From the NCBI GenBank assembly GCA_002432425.1, contig DJEL01000011.1, positions 26,208 through 31,340 of the forward strand: a stretch of DNA of 5,133 nt, given 5' to 3'. Position 1 is the first letter of the stretch. The number at the start of each line of letters is the position of its first letter. Below the pieces are notes generated by a model that saw only the letters and a program-made list of their open reading frames with translations, was not told the DNA's origin and made no database searches. This stretch comes from Lachnospiraceae bacterium UBA5899 (GTDB taxonomy: Bacteria; Bacillota; Clostridia; Lachnospirales; Lachnospiraceae). Below are positions 1 to 4,348 of the stretch, one piece after another. The position numbers and the translations under genes were made by a program.

Positions 1-68
1 CCCGCCGCAGGCGTCTTATGCGCATGCTTTTCTTGTGGCAGGATTTTGGATGTGACATAATGAAATAA
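1..68 (+). other. Left flank, possible 3' end of an upstream gene (frame unresolved)
   Basis: The first 45 bases are GC-richer than what follows. All three forward frames are open from the window edge and close at nearby stops: frame 1 at TAA 58-60, frame 2 at TGA 53-55 and frame 3 at TAA 66-68. Any of them could be the tail of an upstream gene, and none gives a recognisable C-terminus (frame 2 ends in a hydrophobic stretch). No Rho-independent terminator is visible here. I cannot choose a frame from the sequence alone. Confidence 0.3.
33..61 (+). promoter_or_regulatory. Candidate extended -10 sigma-A promoter for the Nudix-rlmD operon
   Basis: TTGTGG (33-38) is followed after 17 bases by CATAAT (56-61), which is one mismatch from TATAAT and is preceded by a TG dinucleotide (53-54) in the extended -10 position. 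Transcription would start near 68, just before the repeat array. The array would then be carried as a leader of about 370 nt on the Nudix-rlmD mRNA. The -35 match is poor, so the call rests on the -10 region and spacing. Confidence 0.42.
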
Positions 69-75
69 TGAAAAA

Positions 76-440
76 GAAGCAAAAAGCAGAATTTGGGGAA
101 AATGCTTTATGAAAAAGCTGTAGGGATGAAGCAAAAAGACATGAATTGTAAAAATGCTTTAAAGGAAGAAGAGGAAAAGGAAGCAAAAAGCTTTGAATGA
201 TAAAAATGCTTTAGAAAAAGAAGAGAAAAAGGAAGCATTTTTGTAAAAAGTATAAAAATGCTTTAAGATGTTTGGAAAGAAAGAGAAGCAAAATGAGGAT
301 ATTTGCAAAGATGCTTTAAAGAGTGCAAAAGAGCAAGAAGCAAAAAGCTCATAACCACAAAAATGCTTTAAAGAGAGAAAAAATCTGAGAAGCAAAAAGA
401 TATGAATTGTAAAAATGCTTTAAATCAAAGGAGATATACC
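76..440 (+). repeat. Seven-unit 52-bp tandem array with alternating half-sites every 26 bp
   Basis: Units start with GAAGC at 76, 128, 180, 232, 285, 337 and 389, so the period is 52 bp with one 53. Each unit reads GAAGCAAAAAG, about 11 variable bases, then AAAAATGCTTTA and a purine-rich tail. Half-sites alternate in orientation. AAGCA lies at 77, 129, 181, 233, 286, 338 and 390; TGCTT lies at 103, 155, 207, 259, 312, 364 and 416. Each step is 26 bp except one of 27 (259 to 286). Unit 4 has ATTTTT instead of AAAAAG after GAAGC and so forms perfect 10-bp inverted repeats with the TGCTT arms on both sides. The period is not a multiple of three and frames are interrupted, so it is probably not coding. 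The last unit ends at 440, directly before the Nudix ATG, and its purine tail supplies the Shine-Dalgarno site. Function unknown; a protein-binding array, an RNA leader or bent DNA are possible. Confidence 0.9.
428..433 (+). promoter_or_regulatory. Shine-Dalgarno AAGGAG that fixes the Nudix start
   Basis: AAGGAG lies 7 nt before the ATG at 441. It excludes the in-frame ATG at 402, which sits inside repeat unit 7 and has no ribosome site. Confidence 0.85.
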
Positions 441-869
441 ATGCAAGGATATAATTGCATTATGGTTTTTAATAAAGAAGGAGATAAGCTCCTTTTCTGC
501 AAGAGAACCAAGGACCCTTATCTGGGAAAGTATAATCTGGTGGGCGGAAAAATCGAACCGGGAGAAAACCATTTTCATGCGGCATACCGGGAATTGCAGG
601 AGGAAACCGGCATAGGACGCGCAGATCTTACATTGACGCACATGATGGATTTTACCTATTATAACCAGGACTGCTTTGTAGAAGTGTATGTGGGAACCCT
701 GCAGAGAGATGTGAACTTACGGGAAGAAAAGCATCCTTTGGGATTTTTAACTTTGGCGGAAGAAGACTTTTTTGACCAGGAGAAATTTGCCGGGGAGGGC
801 AACATCGGTCATATGGTGGAGCAGGTCCGGCAGTTCGGCTGCGGTCGTGCAGAGGGAGAAGAACAATGA
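441..869 (+). CDS. Nudix hydrolase (MutT-like nucleoside diphosphate-X hydrolase)
   Basis: This 142-residue cytosolic protein has a complete Nudix box at residues 36-58. It starts with Gly36, has Glu42 after the x5 gap, and ends in the REL-x-EETGI core with Arg50, Glu51, Glu54 and Glu55, the Mg2+-binding and catalytic set. Such enzymes hydrolyse NDP-X substrates such as oxidised or non-canonical nucleotides, sugar nucleotides or dinucleotide polyphosphates. The substrate cannot be read from the sequence; a MutT-type 8-oxo-dGTP role is possible but not shown. Length is typical for a single-domain family member. The start at 441 is chosen for its ideal AAGGAG at 7 nt; an upstream in-frame ATG at 402 would encode only repeat-array sequence. 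The stop overlaps the next start as ATGA, so the gene is translationally coupled to the downstream rRNA methyltransferase. The 52-bp array directly upstream is its probable leader. Confidence 0.9.
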   Translation: MQGYNCIMVFNKEGDKLLFCKRTKDPYLGKYNLVGGKIEPGENHFHAAYRELQEETGIGRADLTLTHMMDFTYYNQDCFVEVYVGTLQRDVNLREEKHPLGFLTLAEEDFFDQEKFAGEGNIGHMVEQVRQFGCGRAEGEEQ

Positions 870-2425
870 GAGAAGAAAACAAGAAGCAGCAGGGAAATAA
901 AAAGTGGCAGGAGAAGAAGCCGCAGAATAAGAGACAGGCGGAGAACAGTGGTAAGATGGAATATGGGAAACGGTTGGAGAGTGGCAAGCAGTTTGTAAAT
1001 AAGGAACAATCGGGGAATAGGAAGCAGCGTATAAATAAAGAACAACCGGAGAGCAGGAAGCTACAGGAAAACAGGAAAAAAACGGAGAATGGGAAGCGAC
1101 AGAAAATAGACAAACAGCATGAGAATAAGGAACAGAAGGAAATCAGGAAAGACCATGTAAATCAGGAACAACCAGTGAACAGGAACCAACAGGAAACGAA
1201 GGAACAATCGAAGACCAGCAAGCAGCGCGTAAATAAAGAACAACCGGAGAGCAGGAGACAGCAGGAAGAGAAATCGGCGGTGCCCTGCAAGGTATACAAA
1301 AAGTGCGGCGGATGCCGTTTCCTGGATGTTTCCTATGAGGAACATCTGAAGCACAAGGAAAAGCAGGTAAAGGAGCTTTGCGGAAAGTTCGGTAGCTTTG
1401 AACCCATTATCGGTATGAGTAATCCCTACCATTACCGCCATAAAGTGCATGCGGTATTTGGCGAGGACAGACGCCACAATATTATTTCCGGCACCTATGA
1501 AGAGAAAACACATAAAATTGTGCAGGTGGACAACTGCCTCCTGGAAAATCAGGAAGCTGACAGAATTATTTTAACAATCCGCAAGCTTTTGAAGTCATTT
1601 AAGATAAAGCCTTATAATGAGGACACCGGGTTTGGATTATTCCGGCATGTACTTATCCGATGCGGCAGAAATACGGGAGAAATTCTGGTTATTCTGGTAT
1701 TGGCATCCCCCATCCTGCCTTCCAAAAACAACTTTGTAAAGGCACTTTTAAAGGAGCACCCGGAGATTACAACGGTTGTCCTGAATGTAAATAACAGGGG
1801 CACCAGCATGGTATTGGGTGAAAAGGACTATGTGATTTACGGAAAAGGCTACATTGAAGATACGCTTTGCGGCAAAACATTCCGCATTTCACCGCAATCC
1901 TTTTATCAGGTGAATCCGGAGCAGACAGAGGTGCTTTACAACAAAGCTATGGAATATGCGGGACTTACCGGAAAAGAAGTGGTTTTTGATGCGTACTGCG
2001 GAACCGGCACCATCGGACTGATTGCATCGGAACATGCCAAGCAAGTCATCGGAGTAGAGGTAAACAAGGCGGCAGTGGCGGATGCCAGACTGAATGCGAA
2101 GAGAAATGCCGTGAAGAACATCACATTCTATGAAAAGGATGCCGGGCAGTTTATGGTGCAGATGGCAGAGGAACGGACAACGGTGGATGTGGTCTTCATG
2201 GACCCGCCGCGGAGCGGCAGTGATGAAGCATTTTTAAGCTCCTTGGTGAAGCTTGCACCGAAGCGGGTGGTTTATGTTTCCTGCAACCCGGAAACGCTGG
2301 CAAGGGACCTGGAATACTTAAAGAAACATGGTTATGGCATGAAGAAGGGCGTTGCGGTGGACATGTTCCCCTGGACGGGGCATGTTGAGACTGTTTGCTT
2401 GCTAAGCCGAAAAGCCGCTAACTAA
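866..2425 (+). CDS. rlmD: 23S rRNA (uracil-C5)-methyltransferase, RlmD/RlmCD (TrmA) family, with repeat-rich N-terminal extension
   Basis: This 519-residue SAM-dependent enzyme should form m5U in 23S rRNA (U1939 in RlmD, U747 plus U1939 in B. subtilis RlmCD); the exact target is not decidable here. It has Fe-S cluster cysteines C141-x5-C147-x2-C150 plus C224, a FYQVNP segment, the SAM motif DAYCGTGTIG from residue 375, MDPPRSG around 446, the catalytic Cys473 in SCNPETLARD, and Glu508 in the C-terminal HVETV motif. All key residues are intact. The core from about residue 140 is a short form without a TRAM domain. Residues 1-136 are instead a Lys/Glu/Gln/Asn-rich, probably disordered extension with 12-residue repeats. 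The start at 866 is supported by GGGAG at 854-858 (7-nt spacing) and the ATGA overlap with the Nudix gene. It ends only 11 residues after Glu508, next to AT-rich accessory DNA, so the last residues may have been altered by integration. Confidence 0.92.
   Translation: MREENKKQQGNKKWQEKKPQNKRQAENSGKMEYGKRLESGKQFVNKEQSGNRKQRINKEQPESRKLQENRKKTENGKRQKIDKQHENKEQKEIRKDHVNQEQPVNRNQQETKEQSKTSKQRVNKEQPESRRQQEEKSAVPCKVYKKCGGCRFLDVSYEEHLKHKEKQVKELCGKFGSFEPIIGMSNPYHYRHKVHAVFGEDRRHNIISGTYEEKTHKIVQVDNCLLENQEADRIILTIRKLLKSFKIKPYNEDTGFGLFRHVLIRCGRNTGEILVILVLASPILPSKNNFVKALLKEHPEITTVVLNVNNRGTSMVLGEKDYVIYGKGYIEDTLCGKTFRISPQSFYQVNPEQTEVLYNKAMEYAGLTGKEVVFDAYCGTGTIGLIASEHAKQVIGVEVNKAAVADARLNAKRNAVKNITFYEKDAGQFMVQMAEERTTVDVVFMDPPRSGSDEAFLSSLVKLAPKRVVYVSCNPETLARDLEYLKKHGYGMKKGVAVDMFPWTGHVETVCLLSRKAAN
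995..1264 (+). repeat. 36-nt minisatellite inside rlmD (12-residue repeats)
   Basis: Residues 44-133 of the methyltransferase split into blocks of 12, 12, 12, 18, 12, 12 and 12 residues, most beginning with a variant of (V/I)NKEQ and continuing with xxRKQ. Examples are VNKEQSGNRKQR, INKEQPESRKLQ, VNQEQPVNRNQQ and VNKEQPESRRQQ. Copies 2 and 7 are almost identical in DNA, offset by 198 nt (1024 and 1222). This points to recent duplication or gene conversion. All copies stay in frame, and no stop is introduced. Confidence 0.85.
2381..2398 (+). other. Candidate integration (att) site at the 3' end of rlmD
   Basis: These bases encode the HVETV motif of the methyltransferase. Established knowledge: the same motif region of rumA/rlmD-type genes is a target for prophages and ICEs in streptococci and related Firmicutes. 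Here, the rlmD core is GC-rich (32 of 60 at 1981-2040) while the next gene is AT-rich (15 of 60 at 2761-2820), and prophage genes follow. A weaker echo, TGCTGAGACTTTTG, occurs at 2522-2535 (11 of 14 against TGTTGAGACTGTTT at 2383-2396). No integrase or second att copy is in the window, so this is an inference. Confidence 0.3.
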
Positions 2426-2655
2426 TCGGTTTGCAGGGCAATTTCTGCATAGATGTGACTGTGTTTTAACTTGGTTAAAATGTGTAATTGATATTGATTT
2501 TTATAGAGGGGGGCAAAAATTTGCTGAGACTTTTGACGTGCGCCGGGATTGTATCGGCAAAAAATGGTTGTCCGCGAATAGTTGCACCCCTAAATAGAGA
2601 TAAAATCTAATTAAATGAAATAAACAATTGAATTCTTATGCTGTTGGAGGTGAAT
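2426..2655. other. AT-rich intergenic region with a TTTTAAC/GTTAAAA dyad
   Basis: No gene is supported between rlmD and the acidic protein gene. A perfect 7-bp inverted repeat with a 3-base centre lies at 2464-2480 (TTTTAAC, TTG, GTTAAAA). It is too AT-rich to be a strong terminator and is not followed by a T-run, so an operator is more plausible. A smaller palindrome, GCAAA-AA-TTTGC, is at 2513-2524 after a run of six G. A weak TGCAG/CTGCA hairpin (2432-2449) also lacks a T-run, so no terminator for rlmD is visible. A -10-like TAAAAT at 2601-2606 has no matching -35. Confidence 0.4.
2646..2650 (+). promoter_or_regulatory. Shine-Dalgarno GGAGG that selects the 2656 start
   Basis: GGAGG lies 5 nt before ATG 2656 and 14 nt before ATG 2665. 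It lies after the ATG at 2638, which has no ribosome site of its own. Confidence 0.6.
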
Positions 2656-3105
2656 ATGGTGAATATGAGTTACGAGATAAAACCTGGCTTATCTATCGGA
2701 CAAATTCAATTAGGAATGGACAGGAACAAGGTAAATGAGCTTATAACAGAGCTTGAAGAATGGAAAGATACTCCGTATGGATATAAAAAAGAAGTTATTT
2801 ATGATTGTAATGATGATTTTCAGATTATGTATGATGATGATTTAAGAGTATCCTTTATTTTGTGTACATCACCTGAACTGTTGACTTTGCTAGGTAAATG
2901 TCTTAATTCAGAACTGTTCTACGAGGATATATTGGAAATGATTAAGGCTCAGGATCCTAGTATTGAAGAGGATGAAGAGGGTTTCATCAGTAATGAATTA
3001 GGATTTGGACTTAACTTTGATTATGATGATGACGAGCAAATATTTATTACATGTGTTCAGGTTGCTGTTAAAGATTTCTGGGCAAATGAGCCATGTGAGG
3101 AATAA
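2656..3105 (+). CDS. Small highly acidic protein of unknown function
   Basis: The predicted product is 149 residues, soluble, with no signal peptide or membrane segment. By hand count it has 35 Asp/Glu against 10 Lys/Arg, clustered in the runs EEDEE and DYDDDE. Residues 10-21 (PGLSIGQIQLGM) resemble the opening of assorted small Firmicutes proteins that start with a PGxxIGxIxLGM-like segment, but I cannot name the family. The acidity, small size and orphan position in AT-rich accessory DNA fit an immunity-protein-like or phage-encoded acidic protein; that is inference, and no toxin gene is nearby. ATG 2656 is preferred for its GGAGG at 5 nt; ATG 2638 (six residues longer) and ATG 2665 (three shorter) are alternatives. 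No terminator follows directly; a large palindrome lies 32 bp downstream. Confidence 0.75.
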   Translation: MVNMSYEIKPGLSIGQIQLGMDRNKVNELITELEEWKDTPYGYKKEVIYDCNDDFQIMYDDDLRVSFILCTSPELLTLLGKCLNSELFYEDILEMIKAQDPSIEEDEEGFISNELGFGLNFDYDDDEQIFITCVQVAVKDFWANEPCEE

Positions 3106-3136
3106 ATGTAATTTGTTATCTTTTAGTGCAATGCTA

Positions 3137-3174
3137 TGTTGAACGATATGCCAAAAATGGTGTATCGTTCAACA
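3137..3174. repeat. 38-bp palindrome (17-bp hairpin, AAAA loop)
   Basis: TGTTGAACGATA (3137-3148) and TATCGTTCAACA (3163-3174) are perfect 12-bp inverted arms. The centre continues with two G-U type pairs and CCA/TGG around an AAAA loop (3154-3157), so the RNA could form an uninterrupted 17-bp stem. There is no T-run on either strand, so it is not a standard intrinsic terminator. It could be an operator, a mobile-element end, a recombination or replication site, or an RNA processing or stability hairpin. Confidence 0.75.
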
Positions 3175-3325
3175 AAAGGTGACACAGATTACATATCAGA
3201 GCAATCATTATGAATATCCTAAATATATTAAAAATGTCAGACAAAAGTTTGAATTGCCATCGGAGAGTATTGAAATACTTAATCCTATTCCTGCTTCGAT
3301 GCGTGCAACTAGGTATCAGTATTAG
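3143..3325 (+). pseudogene. Unassigned coding-like fragment ending at TAG 3323-3325
   Basis: In this frame the sequence is open from after a TGA at 3140-3142 to a TAG at 3323-3325. The part from about 3203 has protein-like composition, with segments such as YPKYIKNVRQKF and IEILNPIPASMRATRY. There is no ribosome site or plausible start, and the 5' end runs through the palindrome. It is AT-rich (16 of 60 at 3181-3240), unlike the tail-gene remnant it overlaps in another frame. I read it as the 3' fragment of an unidentified gene, possibly ended by a recombination joint near 3310. It could also be a chance open frame. Confidence 0.3.
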
Positions 3326-3437
3326 AGACCTGGATCTTTTATCCATTGGAATGGTAAATGATATGTTCGTAGAGAGCAGGAACGATGAATGCAAGTATGC
3401 GGCTCTTGCAACTCAGGAGGATTTCGATAAGTTCTAG
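3312..3437 (+). pseudogene. C-terminal remnant of a phage tail-assembly-type protein
   Basis: About 41 codons ending at TAG 3435-3437 encode IRDLDLLSIGMV, then a DMFVESRNDE segment, and finish in LATQEDFDKF. I recognise this as resembling the C-terminus of the small tail-assembly (G/GT-like chaperone) proteins encoded just before the tape-measure gene in Firmicutes siphophages; this is from memory, not from an alignment. An in-frame ATG at 3210 would give 75 residues, but its first 34 residues look like an out-of-frame reading of other DNA and there is no ribosome site. The N-terminus has therefore been replaced. Composition is phage-like (29 of 60 GC at 3361-3420), in contrast to the AT-rich DNA on both sides. 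The stop codon overlaps an AGGAGG. Confidence 0.5.
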
Positions 3438-3481
3438 GAGGATGTTAAAATGATTTGCTAGGTTCTTTTGTGTATAGATGG

Positions 3482-3487
3482 TACAAT
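3482..3487 (+). promoter_or_regulatory. Possible -10 (TACAAT) for the XRE regulator gene
   Basis: TACAAT would start transcription near 3494, giving a leader of about 22 nt to the ATG at 3516. No convincing -35 is found at 16-18 bp spacing, and TTGCTA (3455-3460) is 21 bp away, so this is weak. Confidence 0.2.
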
Positions 3488-3503
3488 TCTTATATCAAAT
3501 ACC

Positions 3504-3509
3504 AGGAGG
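3504..3509 (+). promoter_or_regulatory. Shine-Dalgarno AGGAGG that fixes the XRE gene start
   Basis: AGGAGG lies 6 nt before ATG 3516. The in-frame ATG at 3468 would add 16 residues but has no ribosome site and would read through this one. Confidence 0.85.
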
Positions 3510-3515
3510 TATCAT

Positions 3516-4262
3516 ATGAGTAGAAGAGTACGATTCGGAGATAACATTAAAATCCTTCGAAGTAGAAATAAAATGACACAACAGGACCTAGCTGATAAAG
3601 TGCATGTGGCAAGACAAACTATATCTGCATGGCAAGAAGGAATCGGCAAGCCTGATATCTATATGTTGGCAGATCTTTCAGCTATATTTGGTGTTACAAC
3701 AGACTACTTATTATTTGGACAAATGGAAATAACAGAGGAGGAAGAACGTATTTTGAGTTATTTAGAACAGTTGGATCAGGAAGAGGCAGAATACATAAGA
3801 AACATCAAGAAAAAAGGCTTTTATGATATTATTGATCAGGATTTGCAGAATTTCTTTCCGATCATTGACATCCCTTTTTCACGAATTATGGCTATTGCAT
3901 TAGCCTTGAAAGAACAGGGTTACAAAATAACAACAGTTTATGGAAATGGATTCGGGGTTTATTTTGATACGGATGTTGCTGCAGTAAAATTTAAGAGTGA
4001 TCTCTATGATGTAATTGATATGTATATGCATCATGAAGAAGGTACAGCAGTTAATAAAGCTGAGCAATTCCAGGCAAGAATAGATGTTGTTGAAATGCAA
4101 ATATTGGAGGAAGTAAAAAAGGAAATGTTTGGTGAAGGGGATTTTTCATTTTACTGGACAGATCAAAATGATGTGATCAGGGGCATCGCAGCAACTGAAG
4201 AAGAATGTAAGGCTCAAGCGAAAGAGCAAGGGTGTGAAAATATAGTAATCTTACAAGATTAA
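3516..4262 (+). CDS. XRE-family transcriptional regulator with unknown C-terminal domain
   Basis: This is a 248-residue cytosolic DNA-binding protein. Residues 7-68 are a standard XRE/Cro-CI helix-turn-helix: TQQDLADK (21-28) is the scaffold helix, ARQTISAWQ (32-40) the recognition helix, then the conserved G-x3-PD turn and a VTTDYLLFG end. Residues 69-110 are acidic and probably helical (EITEEEERI, LDQEEAEYI). The remaining part to 248 has no domain I recognise, contains no LexA-like Ser-Lys protease motif, and ends in EEECKAQAKEQGC followed by ENIVILQD. Its target is unknown; it may control a prophage or its own promoter. The gene is much more AT-rich than the tape-measure gene that follows (18 of 60 against 31 of 60 GC in sampled lines), and it is followed by two intrinsic terminators. 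It therefore looks like an independently expressed insert in a tail operon. Confidence 0.88.
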   Translation: MSRRVRFGDNIKILRSRNKMTQQDLADKVHVARQTISAWQEGIGKPDIYMLADLSAIFGVTTDYLLFGQMEITEEEERILSYLEQLDQEEAEYIRNIKKKGFYDIIDQDLQNFFPIIDIPFSRIMAIALALKEQGYKITTVYGNGFGVYFDTDVAAVKFKSDLYDVIDMYMHHEEGTAVNKAEQFQARIDVVEMQILEEVKKEMFGEGDFSFYWTDQNDVIRGIAATEEECKAQAKEQGCENIVILQD

Positions 4263-4268
4263 TGAATG

Positions 4269-4298
4269 GCATCAGCTTAGCGGCTGGTGCTTTTTCTT
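4269..4298 (+). terminator. Rho-independent terminator 1 after the XRE gene
   Basis: An 8-bp stem, GCATCAGC (4269-4276) with GCTGGTGC (4283-4290), contains one G-U pair and a 6-base loop. TTTTTCTT follows directly. It starts 7 bp after the XRE stop codon. Confidence 0.85.
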
Positions 4299-4321
4299 AG
4301 GAGCAGAGATGCTCCTTTTTT
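4299..4321 (+). terminator. Rho-independent terminator 2 (GAGA tetraloop)
   Basis: AGGAGCA (4299-4305) pairs perfectly with TGCTCCT (4310-4316) around a GAGA loop of the stable GNRA class. TTTTT follows at 4317-4321. The stem begins just after the T-tract of terminator 1, so the XRE transcript meets two terminators in series before the tape-measure ribosome site. Confidence 0.8.
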
Positions 4322-4334
4322 GTTGCCATTTTTT

Positions 4335-4340
4335 AGGAGG
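4335..4340 (+). promoter_or_regulatory. Shine-Dalgarno AGGAGG that selects the GTG start of the tape-measure gene
   Basis: AGGAGG lies 8 nt before GTG 4349. The first in-frame ATG is far downstream (4863), after most of the conserved N-terminus, so the GTG start is the only reasonable one. Confidence 0.85.
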
Positions 4341-4348
4341 TGAGAAGC

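Larger units (their letters stand above)
3432..4340 (+). mobile_element. Moron-like cassette between two TTYTAGGAGG copies
   Basis: TTCTAGGAGG (3432-3441) and TTTTAGGAGG (4331-4340) match at 9 of 10 bases and flank an AT-rich segment (18 of 60 GC at 3961-4020) that carries one regulator gene and two terminators. Joining the two copies would place the tail-gene stop directly on the tape-measure ribosome site, the normal phage order. After the left copy a four-codon vestige, ATG ATT TGC TAG (3450-3461), has a proper ribosome-site spacing but goes nowhere. Confidence 0.45.

Noticed and set aside
25..29. TGCTT at 25, exactly 52 bp before the first AAGCA, as a fifteenth half-site
   Set aside because: It has the wrong orientation for that phase, no half-site exists at 51, and it lies upstream of the probable promoter in GC-richer DNA. 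Coincidence is likely.
159..395. Minus-strand open frame of 78 codons across the repeat array
   Set aside because: It is a by-product of A-rich DNA read in reverse (Phe/Leu/Ser-rich), with no ribosome site, and the 52-bp period does not preserve a frame.
76..440. CRISPR array
   Set aside because: Conserved parts are only 5-14 bases and imperfect, intervals are not unique spacers, conserved elements alternate in orientation every 26 bp, and there are no cas genes.
402..440. Earlier start for the Nudix gene at 402
   Set aside because: It would translate repeat unit 7 and its ribosome site; no Shine-Dalgarno precedes it.
652..1513. Minus-strand open frames opposite the Nudix and rlmD genes
   Set aside because: They are hydrophobic mirror images of purine-rich coding DNA and lie opposite well-supported genes.
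3137..3174. Palindrome as intrinsic terminator of the acidic gene
   Set aside because: No T-run follows on either strand.
3148..3213. 21-codon open frame starting within the palindrome and overlapping ATG 3210 as ATGA
   Set aside because: No ribosome site, no recognisable product, and the overlap is with a frame that itself appears to be a chimera.
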